A stretch of 64,000 nt of DNA, from assembly GCA_021202845.1 (NCBI GenBank), contig JAJQCF010000008.1:41224-105223 (forward strand). The letters are read 5' to 3'. The number at the start of each line of letters is the position of its first letter. The first letter of the stretch is position 1. Below are positions 17,836 through 26,654 of this stretch, piece after piece. Made by a program: the position numbers and the translations under genes. The stretch comes from Oscillospiraceae bacterium (lineage in GTDB: Bacteria > Bacillota > Clostridia > Oscillospirales > Oscillospiraceae). The notes below the pieces were generated by a model. The model was not told the DNA's origin. It saw only the letters and a list, made by a program, of their open reading frames with translations, and did no database searches.

Positions 17836-19191
17836 ATGCATTATAATGTCGCGATTATAGGCGGAGGGCCGGGCGGCTACACCGCGGCGGCTCACGCCGC
17901 GGCAGGCGGCAGCGTTGTCCTGTTCGAGCGCAGCGCGCTGGGCGGCACCTGCCTCAACCGCGGGTGTATCCCCACCAAGGCGCTGCTGCACGCCTCCGAG
18001 CTCTACGGCAGCATAAGCCGCGCCGAGGCCATCGGCGTGAGGGCGGAGGGAGTCAGCTACGACTTCGCCGCCATGCACCGCCGCAAAAATCAGGTGGTGG
18101 AAACGCTGCGGCAGGGCGTGGAAAAGCAGATGAAGGCGGGCAAAATCACCGTCGTTCAGGGCAGCGCCAAGCTGCTGGGCGGCGGGCGCATAGCCTGCGG
18201 CGGCGAGGAGTGGACGGCGGACGACATAATAATCGCCGCCGGTTCAGTCCCCGCAATCCCGCCCATTGTAGGCGCGGAGAAGTGCTGCACAAGCGACGAC
18301 TTGTTAGAGGGCGAGGGCAAGGACTTCTCCTCGCTCGTCATCATAGGCGGCGGCGTAATCGGTGTGGAGTGCGCGTCCATTTATCTGCCGCTGGGTTGCC
18401 GCGTAACCATTCTGGAAATGGCGCCGCAGCTGCTGCCGAGCATGGACCGCGAGATAGCCCAGCGCCTTGCCATGTCGCTGAAAAAGCAGGGCGCGGCGGT
18501 GGAAACGCAGGCCGCGGTGCAGTCCGTAACCGAGAAAGACGGCGCGCTGACGGTCAGCTATCTCGACAAAAAGGGCGCGGAGCACAGCGTTACGGCCGAA
18601 GGCGTGCTGATGGCAACAGGCCGCCGCGCCTGCCTTGACGGTCTCTTTGCCGAGGGTGCGGAGCCGAAACTTGAGCGCGGCGCGGTGGCAGCCGACGCCG
18701 AGGGGCGCACGAGCGTTCCGCACCTCTATGTCATCGGCGACGCCAGAGCGGGCAATATCCAGCTCGCCCATGTGGCCGCCGCGCAGGGCGAGAACGTGGC
18801 CGCGCTGCTCTCAGGGCGCGAAAAGCCTGTGGATGAGACTCTTGTGCCGAGCTGTGTTTACACCTCGCCGGAGATTGCCTCCGCCGGACTGAGCGAGGAG
18901 GCGGCAAAGGCCGCGGGCATCGCCGTGAAAACCGGCAAATGCCTCACGGGCACAAACGGCAAGTGCCTCATCGAGGACGCCGCCGCGGGCTACGTCAAGT
19001 TGGTGGCGGAGAGTGAGAGCGGCAGACTGCTGGGCGCGCAGCTTGTGTGTCCGCGCGCGACGGACATGATAGCGGAGCTGGCGCTTGCGGTGCAGCGCGG
19101 CGTGACCGCGGCGCAGCTGGCGGCGGTAATCCACCCGCACCCGACGTTCAGCGAAATGATTTGCGCTGCGGCCTCCGCGCTCGCGGAGTGA
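17836..19191 (+). CDS. lpdA: Dihydrolipoyl dehydrogenase (glycine cleavage L protein)
   Basis: 451 residues from ATG 17836; GAGGTGA precedes it within the end of lplA. It has the FAD fold VAIIGGGPGGYTAA, the redox disulfide GGTCLNRGC (Cys39, Cys44), the NAD fold VIIGGGVIGVECAS, the second FAD motif YVIGDARAGNIQLAHVA, and the catalytic HPHPTFSE. It reoxidises dihydrolipoyl-GcvH and makes NADH. There is no lipoyl domain, unlike some clostridial homologues. The stop shares one base with the next start. Confidence 0.96.
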   Translation: MHYNVAIIGGGPGGYTAAAHAAAGGSVVLFERSALGGTCLNRGCIPTKALLHASELYGSISRAEAIGVRAEGVSYDFAAMHRRKNQVVETLRQGVEKQMKAGKITVVQGSAKLLGGGRIACGGEEWTADDIIIAAGSVPAIPPIVGAEKCCTSDDLLEGEGKDFSSLVIIGGGVIGVECASIYLPLGCRVTILEMAPQLLPSMDREIAQRLAMSLKKQGAAVETQAAVQSVTEKDGALTVSYLDKKGAEHSVTAEGVLMATGRRACLDGLFAEGAEPKLERGAVAADAEGRTSVPHLYVIGDARAGNIQLAHVAAAQGENVAALLSGREKPVDETLVPSCVYTSPEIASAGLSEEAAKAAGIAVKTGKCLTGTNGKCLIEDAAAGYVKLVAESESGRLLGAQLVCPRATDMIAELALAVQRGVTAAQLAAVIHPHPTFSEMICAAASALAE

Positions 19192-19865
19192 TGAACGTCA
19201 CGCGCGTGCGCCCCAACGTCTGGCACATCGAAGAATCCTACCGCGTGTACTGCACGCTTGTCACAGGGCGGAGCCGCGCCGTGCTCTGGGACACGGGGAC
19301 GGGCAGAAAAAATCTGCGCGAGCTCGTGCGGGAGATAACAAGCCTGCCCTGCCTTGTGCTGTGCAGCCACGGCCACGCCGACCACACGGGCGGCAACGCG
19401 CTCTTTGACGCCGCGGCGCTCAGCCGCGAGGACTGGCCGCTGCTCACCCCGCCGCAGCCGCCCATACGCGATTTGCGCGCGGGGGAGAGGCTGGACTTGG
19501 GCGGAGAGCAGGCCGCGGCAGTACCGCTGGCGGGTCACACGCGCGGGTCGATGGGTCTGCTCTTGGAGCGCGAGCGCCTGCTGCTTGCCGGCGACGCGCT
19601 GGGGCCGAACCTGATGCTGGCGGAGGACGGGCTTTCACCGGCGGAGACGCTGCGCAGCCTCAGCGCGGCGGCGCGGCTGCCGTTTGACGAGTATTTGGCG
19701 AGCCACGCCCCGCTGCCCCGGCCGCGCGCGCAGCTTGATTTTCTCCTGCGCCACTTGGCAAATCTGCCCGACCCCGCCGCCGCGCCCTGCCGCGGCGGAG
19801 AGCTGATGCGCAGCACCATGACCGACGGCAAGCGCCGCTCTGTGATTTTGTATAAGACGGAATAA
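19191..19865 (+). CDS. Metallo-beta-lactamase-fold hydrolase
   Basis: 224 residues from ATG 19191, which overlaps the lpdA stop (TGATG). The zinc-binding motif CSHGHADHTGG (His60, His62, Asp64, His65) is intact, with a later AGHTRGSMGLLL (third-histidine region) and AGDALGPN. It belongs to the broad hydrolase group that includes glyoxalase II-like thioesterases. Its tight link to the glycine-cleavage operon is unusual; a role in thioester or folate-adduct clean-up is speculation. A terminator follows directly. Confidence 0.85.
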   Translation: MNVTRVRPNVWHIEESYRVYCTLVTGRSRAVLWDTGTGRKNLRELVREITSLPCLVLCSHGHADHTGGNALFDAAALSREDWPLLTPPQPPIRDLRAGERLDLGGEQAAAVPLAGHTRGSMGLLLERERLLLAGDALGPNLMLAEDGLSPAETLRSLSAAARLPFDEYLASHAPLPRPRAQLDFLLRHLANLPDPAAAPCRGGELMRSTMTDGKRRSVILYKTE

Positions 19866-19910
19866 TTAAAAAATTATCGCCACGGTGCAAGCCGTGGCGA
19901 TAATTTATGT
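19866..19910. terminator. Bidirectional terminator after the gcv operon
   Basis: A perfect 15-base stem, AAATTATCGCCACGG (19871-19885) with CCGTGGCGATAATTT (19892-19906), flanked by A and T runs. It serves the gcv operon on the plus strand and the glycyl-radical operon on the minus strand. Confidence 0.9.
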
Positions 19911-19921
19911 CTGTCCTATGT

Positions 19922-20914
19922 TCACAGCGGCAGCTTGCCGCTGCTGCCGGCGGCGGCGGGGAGGGAGAACTCCTCCGCCGCTATGCGTGTCAGCTCCAGC
20001 AGGGCGGGTTCCCACTGCTCGCGCTCCGGCGGCTTGTAGTCCTCGCCCATCGGATAGGGCTGGCCGAGAGTGTCGTACTTCTCTGTGCCCATTTTTTTGT
20101 ACGGCAGAAGCTGGTACTGCACGAGCGCCGCGCCGACCTTATCCCGCAAAAAAGCGCATATGGCGCGTATGCAGTCGGGCGAGTCGTTGTGCTCGGGCAC
20201 TACCGGCGTGCGCACCACCAGCCGCGTCCCCAGCTCCGCCGCGCGGGCTATGTTTTGCAGAATGAGCGTGTTGTCCGCGCCGGTATAGCGGCGGTGCAGA
20301 GCGCTGTCCATGTGCTTTATGTCGGTTATGAGTATGTCCGTCAGCGGCAAAATGCGCTCCAAGTGCTCCGTGGGGCAGAGCAGAGCCGACTCCACGCAGG
20401 TGGATATATGCGCGCTGCGGCACGCGGCCAAAAGCTGCTCGGCAAACTCCCACTGCACCATGACCTCGCCGCCGTTCAGCGTGACGCCGCCGCCCGTCTT
20501 GAGGTAGAAGCTGCGGTCCTCCAAAATAATCTTCATCAGCTCCGGCACGGTCATTTCCTTGCCCCAGAGCTTGAGCGCGCCGGAGGGGCACGCCTCGGCA
20601 CAGCGAAAGCAGCCTTGGCAGCGGCTGTCGGGCTTAACGGGCTGCAGCTCGCCGTCAATAAATTTTATCGGACTGTCGCCGCCGAGGGGGCAGGCCGCGA
20701 GGCAGTAGCCGCAGTTTTCCGCGCCGACGCACTTTTTGGGGTAGACGCCGAGCTCCTGCGCGGGCGAGATGCACTCGGGGTTGCTGCACCAGAGACAGTG
20801 CATGGGGCAGCCCTTGAAGAATATCTCCGTCCTGATGCCCGGACCGTCGTGGATTGTGTATTTTTGTATGTTCGTGACTATTCCGCACGGCTGTCCCGCG
20901 ATGTTGAAACGCAT
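19922..20914 (-). CDS. Glycyl-radical enzyme activating protein (radical SAM)
   Basis: 330 residues. The radical SAM motif is GCPMHCLWCSNPE (Cys36, Cys40, Cys43), preceded by YTIHDGPGIRTEIFFKG. An inserted ferredoxin-like domain carries two cysteine sets (62, 68, 71, 75 and 99, 102, 105, 109), as in activases of choline lyase, glycerol dehydratase and similar enzymes. GGEVMVQWEFAEQLL is the SAM-binding GGE motif. It generates the glycyl radical on its partner enzyme. It lies 34 bases downstream of GRE1 and is the only activase in the window, so it may also serve GRE2. Confidence 0.95.
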   Translation of the reverse strand: MRFNIAGQPCGIVTNIQKYTIHDGPGIRTEIFFKGCPMHCLWCSNPECISPAQELGVYPKKCVGAENCGYCLAACPLGGDSPIKFIDGELQPVKPDSRCQGCFRCAEACPSGALKLWGKEMTVPELMKIILEDRSFYLKTGGGVTLNGGEVMVQWEFAEQLLAACRSAHISTCVESALLCPTEHLERILPLTDILITDIKHMDSALHRRYTGADNTLILQNIARAAELGTRLVVRTPVVPEHNDSPDCIRAICAFLRDKVGAALVQYQLLPYKKMGTEKYDTLGQPYPMGEDYKPPEREQWEPALLELTRIAAEEFSLPAAAGSSGKLPL

Positions 20915-20948
20915 GGCGCGTACCTCCTCAGCCAGATTGCTCGGGCGC

Positions 20949-23564
20949 TCAGTCGAACGAAAGCTCCGTGCGGCCTATGATGTCGTTTTGCAAATCCTCG
21001 TTCAGCTCGACAAAGTAGGCGCTGTAGCCGGCCACGCGCACCAGCAGGTCGCGGTAGCTGTCGGGGTCATTCTTGGCGGCTATCAGCGTCTCCTGACTGG
21101 CCACGCTGAACTGGCTGTGCATACCCTTGCGCTGGACGTACTCGTCGAGCAGCGCGATGAAGTTGTCACGCCCCGTCTCTCCGGCCACGGTGGTGGGGGA
21201 GAATTTCCAGTTGAGCAGCGTGCCGTTCGTCGCGCGTGCGTGGTCGAGCTTGGTAACTGACTTGCAGATGGCTATGGGGCCTTTAACGTCGTGGGAGCAG
21301 CAGTGCGTGTGGACGGCGCCCATGCAGTCGGACACAGGCTCAAACGCCGTGCGCCCTTCAACGGACGCCCACTGCTTTACGCCGTGCGCCACGTTCACCG
21401 TTACGGAGTAGCACCCCGGCTGGAAGAAACCGCCATGGGCGTTCTTGCGGTGCTCGATGTGCTTGCAGTAGGTGTCCATGCCGAACTTCGTCAGCTCGTC
21501 GGCGTAGTCGTCGTCGTTGCCGTAGTGGTGGACGTGCTCGCTGTTGACAAGCGCGTAAAGCGGCTCGTGGCCGACCCAGTTGTCCTCGACGGCGTCCAGC
21601 AATTCGCGGCCCGTGACGCTCTTTTCGTCAAATACAAGCTGCTTAATGGTGGAGAGCCCATCGCCGACAGTGCCTATGCCTATGCCCTGCGGGCCGGTGA
21701 AGTTGTATCTTGTGCCGCCCTTGGTGACATCGACGCCGTTTTCCACGCAGCCGTCCATGAGAATGGAGAGCAGCGGCAGCGGGCGCAGCGCCTGATGTGC
21801 CATGTCCACGGCGTTGAGGTAGGTCACCATGCGGTCGCACCAGTATTCCATTTGCTTATCATAGGAATCCAAAACCTGCTCGAACGAGGTCATGTCGGCA
21901 AGGCTGCCCGTCTGCGGGCCGAGACGCTTGCCCTGCTTGCCGCACTGCTCCCAGCGCGGGCAGCTCTCGCCGCAGTGGAGGCAGCGGCCGTCGTTTATCG
22001 CCAGCTCCAGCACCTTGGCAATGTTCATGTGTCCGCAGTCGTGCCAGCCGTAGGTTTTGCCGGAAACGTCCGGCTCCACGCAGCCCACGACCTGATAGTT
22101 CCTCGCGTCGCTGAGCGAGACGTTGGACGAGAGCATGGAGGGGATGGTCACGTCGTCGTTGAATATCTTCGGCTCGCCTGTGCCCATGCGTATGACGTTG
22201 GCGGTCTTGACCTTCAGCTCCCACGGCGTGTTGGCGTGCAGGCGGACGGCGAGCCACGGGTTGGGTATGCGCACGTGCGCGTGAGCGTCCAGCACCATGT
22301 AGGTCAGGTCGTTCGTGCCGTCGCGGCCGTTGGGGAGCAAGCCGCCCACGGTCAGCGCCGGTCCGCCTATGCCGCCGTTGCCGAATGTTTTAATCAGCAC
22401 ATGGTTGCGCAGCTTGTTCAAGTCCCAAATCTTGATGTAGAAGTTCTCGATAAGCTCCTGCATCTGCTCGCGCGTGGCGGTGCCGGTGAAGAGGTCGTGC
22501 TTGTAGAACGGCAGCATATACTGGTCGAAGCGGCCGTAGGAAATGGAGTGGCCGTTGCACTCGATGAGAATCATGCAGTTGGCGAGATGGACGAGCTGAA
22601 TCGCCTCCCAGAAGGTGCGCGGCGGGTTTTCGGCAATCCAGTCGCAGTTTTCCGCCATTTTCAGCAGCTCCGCGCGGCGCTCCGGAGCCGCGCTCTCCGC
22701 CTTTTCGCGGGCGAGAGCGGCGTAGCGGCGGCAGTGGTTTATCGCGCCCTCGTTCGTCAGCAGCGCGGCGCGGTAGAAGTTGCGCTTTTCCATGGCCTCG
22801 GGGTCAGCGAGGTCGAGCGCGGCCATTTGCTGCTCAATTTCCGCGCGTATGCCGCCGAAGCCCATGCCGAGCAGACGCTCATAGTCCAGCCCGAGGTGTC
22901 CCGCGCCGCAGTATATGTAGGCGTCGCAGAAGAACACGCTCTTGCCCTCGTGCGAGCCCTTGCGCTCCTCGTCCGTGATGAGCGTGCCAGCCAAGTCGTC
23001 AATGGTGTGACCCTGCCAGAAGTCACGTATGGCCTCCATGCGCTGCATGGTGTCCTCGGTGTAGCTGAAGTAGTCGTGTGTGCGCTGTTCGCTGTAGTCC
23101 ATAAGGCCGTCGCGCATCTCGTCACAGACCCAGTTTATACCGAACTCGGGGTGGACGGGCGCGCCCTTTTTGTCGCAGCCGAGGCCGCCGACGATAAGCT
23201 CGTCGTCATAGATGTAAAGCGGCGTGCGCTCGAGCACGTATTTTATGCCGTAGGCGCACTTGACCTCCTGCGTTTCCTGCGGGTGGTCGATGTAGGCTTG
23301 GGTGACAAGCTCCGCGCGCTCGGGGGAGACGAAGCCGTTTGTCGTCTTTTTCGTCACCTTGAGTATGCGGTTTATGCGCGGAAACGGCGACGGCTCGGGA
23401 GTGTTGCCGGATATAGCCACGCCCCACTCCTTGTCAAACGGCTCAACGGCCAGAGGGTGAGTGTCCACGCGGTTGGCGTTTTCATAAGCGTCGCGGCTGA
23501 GACGAAGGTTTTCCTCACTCGTTATGCTTGCGGCGGAGCGCACCGCCTGAGTTGCAGCAGCCAT
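20949..23564 (-). CDS. Glycyl-radical enzyme 1 (PFL-like lyase/dehydratase, substrate unknown)
   Basis: 871 residues from ATG 23564 with AGGAGG upstream. The catalytic thiyl motif is VVGCVEPD (Cys495, Glu497), and the glycyl-radical motif RVAGYSAYF (Gly846) lies 26 residues from the end. ECNGHSISYGRFDQYM and GKTYGWHD place it in the dehydratase/C-X lyase branch (glycerol, propanediol, choline, hydroxyproline and sulfonate enzymes), not among pyruvate formate-lyases. GWHDCGHMN departs from the GWHDAAFFN I expect in those enzymes. Cysteines 528, 531, 535 and 541 form CX2CX3CX5C. The operon partners (activase, acetyltransferase, alcohol dehydrogenase) suggest an aldehyde product that is reduced. 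The substrate cannot be named. Confidence 0.9.
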   Translation of the reverse strand: MAAATQAVRSAASITSEENLRLSRDAYENANRVDTHPLAVEPFDKEWGVAISGNTPEPSPFPRINRILKVTKKTTNGFVSPERAELVTQAYIDHPQETQEVKCAYGIKYVLERTPLYIYDDELIVGGLGCDKKGAPVHPEFGINWVCDEMRDGLMDYSEQRTHDYFSYTEDTMQRMEAIRDFWQGHTIDDLAGTLITDEERKGSHEGKSVFFCDAYIYCGAGHLGLDYERLLGMGFGGIRAEIEQQMAALDLADPEAMEKRNFYRAALLTNEGAINHCRRYAALAREKAESAAPERRAELLKMAENCDWIAENPPRTFWEAIQLVHLANCMILIECNGHSISYGRFDQYMLPFYKHDLFTGTATREQMQELIENFYIKIWDLNKLRNHVLIKTFGNGGIGGPALTVGGLLPNGRDGTNDLTYMVLDAHAHVRIPNPWLAVRLHANTPWELKVKTANVIRMGTGEPKIFNDDVTIPSMLSSNVSLSDARNYQVVGCVEPDVSGKTYGWHDCGHMNIAKVLELAINDGRCLHCGESCPRWEQCGKQGKRLGPQTGSLADMTSFEQVLDSYDKQMEYWCDRMVTYLNAVDMAHQALRPLPLLSILMDGCVENGVDVTKGGTRYNFTGPQGIGIGTVGDGLSTIKQLVFDEKSVTGRELLDAVEDNWVGHEPLYALVNSEHVHHYGNDDDYADELTKFGMDTYCKHIEHRKNAHGGFFQPGCYSVTVNVAHGVKQWASVEGRTAFEPVSDCMGAVHTHCCSHDVKGPIAICKSVTKLDHARATNGTLLNWKFSPTTVAGETGRDNFIALLDEYVQRKGMHSQFSVASQETLIAAKNDPDSYRDLLVRVAGYSAYFVELNEDLQNDIIGRTELSFD

Positions 23565-23708
23565 TTTTAAGTCCTCCTGAAAAATGATAAGTGTTAAACG
23601 CGGTTTTCCTGCTTATATTGTGCCAGAAAACCGAGCAAAAGGAAATAAACAACTTATATTTTTTCAGAAATAGATTGTTGTTTTGCCCCCGAGTGCGGCA
23701 GCGCGCTG

Positions 23709-24275
23709 TTACTCTATACTTTTTACAGGTCTGGCGGGGACTCCGGCGGCGAGGGTGGCGGAGGGGATGTCCTTCGTCACTACGGCTCCGGCGGCGATTA
23801 TGGCGTTGTCGCCGACGGTTACGCCGGGGAGAACGGTGGCGTGGGAGCCAATCCAGACGTTTTTGCCTATGTGAATGGGCGCGGGGCGGTTGTCGCCGCG
23901 CTCGGTCGGATTGAGCCCGTGGTTAATTGTCGCCATTACCACATAAGAACCGATAAGGCAGCCGTCGCCGATGTAAATGCCGCCTTGGTCCTGAAAGTGG
24001 CAGCCGCAGTTTATGAACACGTTCTCGCCGATAAAGATGTTTTTGCCGCACTCGGTGTAAAATGGCGGGAACAGCGCGAACGTTTCGAGCACGGGCTTGC
24101 CGATGAGTCGGGAAAACAGCCGACGCAGCTCGCAGGGCTCGTGGTAGCCGCCGTTCACCTCCGCCGTAATTTGCAGTGCCTCCTGCGCAAGAACGTGCAT
24201 ACAGCAGTGCATTTCCGAGCCCGCCTTGGCCGTCTCGCCGCTTCGCAGCCGCTCCAGCGCTTCCTGAATATCCAT
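23709..24275 (-). CDS. Sugar/galactoside O-acetyltransferase family (left-handed beta helix)
   Basis: 188 residues. The N-terminal helical part is followed by hexapeptide repeats (IGENVFINCGCHFQDQGGIY, IGDGCLIGSYVVMATINHGL, IGKNVWIGSHATVLPGVTVG) and the usual ending AGVPARPVKSI. The catalytic histidine is in INHG. The family (LacA, NodL, Maa) moves acetyl from acetyl-CoA to a hydroxyl of a sugar or similar acceptor. It stands between the alcohol dehydrogenase and GRE1 on the minus strand. Its role in that pathway is unclear. The 144 bases after it may carry a second promoter for GRE1. Confidence 0.88.
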   Translation of the reverse strand: MDIQEALERLRSGETAKAGSEMHCCMHVLAQEALQITAEVNGGYHEPCELRRLFSRLIGKPVLETFALFPPFYTECGKNIFIGENVFINCGCHFQDQGGIYIGDGCLIGSYVVMATINHGLNPTERGDNRPAPIHIGKNVWIGSHATVLPGVTVGDNAIIAAGAVVTKDIPSATLAAGVPARPVKSIE

Positions 24276-24292
24276 AAAAATCCTCTCCCTGC

Positions 24293-25465
24293 TTATTTAT
24301 AGGACTTAGCGAAAATGCCCGCGCAGTCCTCGTCGCTGAGCTCGCAGGGGTTGGCGAGGAACAGACCGCCCATTGTCTCTCTGGCGTTGACGGCCAAGGT
24401 CATGCACTCGGATTTTTCAATGCCGTAATCGCTCATTTTCAAATCCGCGACGCCGCACGCTTTCTGCAGCGCTGTGAGCGCCGTTATGAAGTCGCCTGCT
24501 TTATCTGCGGTTTCCACGCCCATAGCCCGTGCCATTTTGATAAACTGCGCGTCGCAGGCGTGCTTTTCGATGAAGTATTCGGCAAATGCCTTGGAAATCA
24601 TAATCAGGCCTGCGCCGTGGGGAAGGTTGTGGTGGTAAGCGCTCATGGCGTGCTCCATGCTGTGCTGGGCCGTGGTGGAGGTGAGCTGCATGGTGATGCC
24701 CGCCATTGTGCTGCCGTAGGCAATGCGCTCGCGCGCTTCAAGGTCGCTGCCGTCATTCACGGCGCGGGGCAGGTACTTGGTGATGTTTTCAATGGCGGAG
24801 AGGGCAATGGCCTCGCTCATTATGTTCACGCCCTTGGACATCATCACCTCGGTATTGTGGAACAGCGCGTCAAAGCCTTGGAAGGCGGTGTACTTAGGCG
24901 GCACGGTGAGCATTAGCTCGGGGTCAACGATTGCCATAACCGGATTGAGCATGGGGTCGCCGAAGCCTATTTTTTCCTTAGTTTCAAGGTTGGAAATAAC
25001 GCCCCAGCAGTTCATCTCCGAGCCGGTTCCCGCGGTGGTGGTAATAGTGATAATGGGCAGACCCTTGTTCTTGAGCGGCAGAGCTTTGCCCGTGCCGCCG
25101 ACAACGTAGTCCCATAGGTCGCCCTCGTTCGTCGCCATTGCGGATATGGCAACGGAGCTGTCCAGCACTGCGCCGCCGCCCAGCGCCACGATGAAGTCGC
25201 AGCCGTGCTCGCGGGCAAAAGCCGCGCCCTCCATAACGACCTCACGGATAGGGTTTTCCATAATCTTGTCGAACAATTCTGCTCGCACACCCGCTTTTTG
25301 CAGCTGTTCGAGCGTGCGGTCAAGGTAGCCGTTGGCCTTGGCGGACTTGCCGCATGAGGTCAGCAGCATGGCATTTTTGCCGGGCATGGGCAGCTCGCCG
25401 AGTTTGCCCAGCATACCTGAGCCGAAGTAGAGATTTGTCGGGCTGTTAAAATTGAAGCTCATCAT
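24293..25465 (-). CDS. Iron-containing alcohol dehydrogenase
   Basis: 390 residues. NAD binding is by ALGGGAVLDSS, the middle motif is TAGTGSEMN, and the metal-binding histidines lie in HSMEHAMSAYHHNLPHGAGL. The start ATG 25465 follows AGGAGGAA. Enzymes of this group (1,3-propanediol, 1-propanol or butanol dehydrogenases) reduce the aldehyde produced by glycyl-radical dehydratases. It is the first gene of the minus-strand operon that leads into GRE1, and is divergent from the LysR gene that probably controls it. Confidence 0.93.
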   Translation of the reverse strand: MMSFNFNSPTNLYFGSGMLGKLGELPMPGKNAMLLTSCGKSAKANGYLDRTLEQLQKAGVRAELFDKIMENPIREVVMEGAAFAREHGCDFIVALGGGAVLDSSVAISAMATNEGDLWDYVVGGTGKALPLKNKGLPIITITTTAGTGSEMNCWGVISNLETKEKIGFGDPMLNPVMAIVDPELMLTVPPKYTAFQGFDALFHNTEVMMSKGVNIMSEAIALSAIENITKYLPRAVNDGSDLEARERIAYGSTMAGITMQLTSTTAQHSMEHAMSAYHHNLPHGAGLIMISKAFAEYFIEKHACDAQFIKMARAMGVETADKAGDFITALTALQKACGVADLKMSDYGIEKSECMTLAVNARETMGGLFLANPCELSDEDCAGIFAKSYK

Positions 25466-25523
25466 ATTAAAATTCCTCCTAAAACTGTTTGCTTTTCAGC
25501 GCGTAACTCATATAATCAGTGTC

Positions 25524-25552
25524 ATTATATCCGCCGCGCCGCGATATGTCTA
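25524..25552 (-). promoter_or_regulatory. Promoter of the alcohol dehydrogenase-GRE1 operon
   Basis: Minus-strand TAGACA (25547-25552), 17-base spacer, TATAAT (25524-25529). It stands back to back with the lysR promoter, the normal layout for LysR control. Confidence 0.65.
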
Positions 25553-25579
25553 ATAGTTCTAAATCATAGCGAGATATTC

Positions 25580-25609
25580 TTGACGGGAATAACGGTGCGC
25601 TGGTATAAT
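25580..25609 (+). promoter_or_regulatory. Promoter of the lysR-type gene
   Basis: TTGACG (25580-25585), 18-base spacer, perfect TATAAT (25604-25609). The transcript would start only a few bases before AGGAGG, so the leader is very short. Confidence 0.7.
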
Positions 25610-25632
25610 TGGGGCAACAGGAGGAATGAGAT

Positions 25633-26508
25633 ATGGAAATTCGCGTGCTTCGTTACTTTTTGGAGATTGCCAGAGCGGGGAATATGTCCCGCGCGGCGGA
25701 GACGCTCCACGTTTCGCAGCCCACACTCTCGAAGCAGATGAAGGAGCTGGAAACGGAGCTCGGCAAAAAGCTCTTCCGCCGCGGCAGTGCGGGGCTGACG
25801 CTCACCGACGAGGGTATGCTTCTGCGCAAGAGGGCGGAGGACATTCTGGAAATGGTGGACAAGACCGCCGACGAGTTCCGCGCGCTGGACACAGTCACGG
25901 GCGGCGAGGTGCATATCGGCTGTGCAGAGTCCCACCAGATAAAATATTTGGCGCGCATTATCAGGGAGTTCCGCGAAAAATATCCTCTTTTTCGCTATCA
26001 CCTGACGAGCGGCAACACAGAGCAGGTCACGGAGCGCCTTGACCGCGGGCTTATCGACTTTGCGGTCATCGTCGAGCCGCCCGACCTCACTAAATACAAC
26101 TACGTCGAAGTCCCCGAAACGAACACATGGGGTCTGGTGATGAAGCGCGACGACCCGCTGGCGGCGAAAAAATGCATAGAGATTGACGATTTAATCGGCC
26201 TGCCTATAATCTGTTCGGCGCAGTCGATGCAGACGGACATTCCGCGCTGGTGCGGGGAGCGGGCGGATTTTCTGAACTTGGTCGGCACAATCAACCTCGC
26301 CTACAACGGCTCCGTGTTCGTGCAGGAGGGCGCGGGCTATATGCTTGTGTTCGACAAGCTGATAGACACAAGCGCCGCCAGCCCGCTCACATTCCGCCCG
26401 CTCTCCCCGCCGCTGGAGACGAACACATTCGTAATCTGGAAAAAGTATCAGGTTTTCACACCCATAGCCCAGCTGCTGATGGACGAGATGATAAGGGAAT
26501 TGAAATAA
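25633..26508 (+). CDS. LysR-family transcriptional regulator
   Basis: 291 residues, ATG after AGGAGGAATGAGAT. The N-terminal winged helix is MEIRVLRYFLEIARAGNMSR, then AAETLHVSQPTLSKQMKELE. The C-terminal two-lobed effector domain is present (GEVHIGCAESHQI, DFAVIVEPPDL). LysR proteins usually activate a divergent operon when a pathway metabolite binds. Here that is the alcohol dehydrogenase-GRE1 operon, and GRE2 lies just downstream on the same strand, so both enzymes may answer to one signal (inference). Confidence 0.94.
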   Translation: MEIRVLRYFLEIARAGNMSRAAETLHVSQPTLSKQMKELETELGKKLFRRGSAGLTLTDEGMLLRKRAEDILEMVDKTADEFRALDTVTGGEVHIGCAESHQIKYLARIIREFREKYPLFRYHLTSGNTEQVTERLDRGLIDFAVIVEPPDLTKYNYVEVPETNTWGLVMKRDDPLAAKKCIEIDDLIGLPIICSAQSMQTDIPRWCGERADFLNLVGTINLAYNGSVFVQEGAGYMLVFDKLIDTSAASPLTFRPLSPPLETNTFVIWKKYQVFTPIAQLLMDEMIRELK

Positions 26509-26654
26509 GCTGCCGCGTTTGGGCAACAGCCTGTTGACGCGGGACAAAAACCTGTTTATGGTCTTTTTTGAAAACGTAATATATAATGTAAGCAACAGCG
26601 TGAGAATCTGACCGGAGGCACTGCCGGAAAACTATCGGAACAGGAGGAAAAACT

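Noticed and set aside
26560..26600. Catabolite-response (cre) site before GRE2
   Set aside because: TGAAAACGTAAT resembles half of a cre site, but the second half does not match the consensus.
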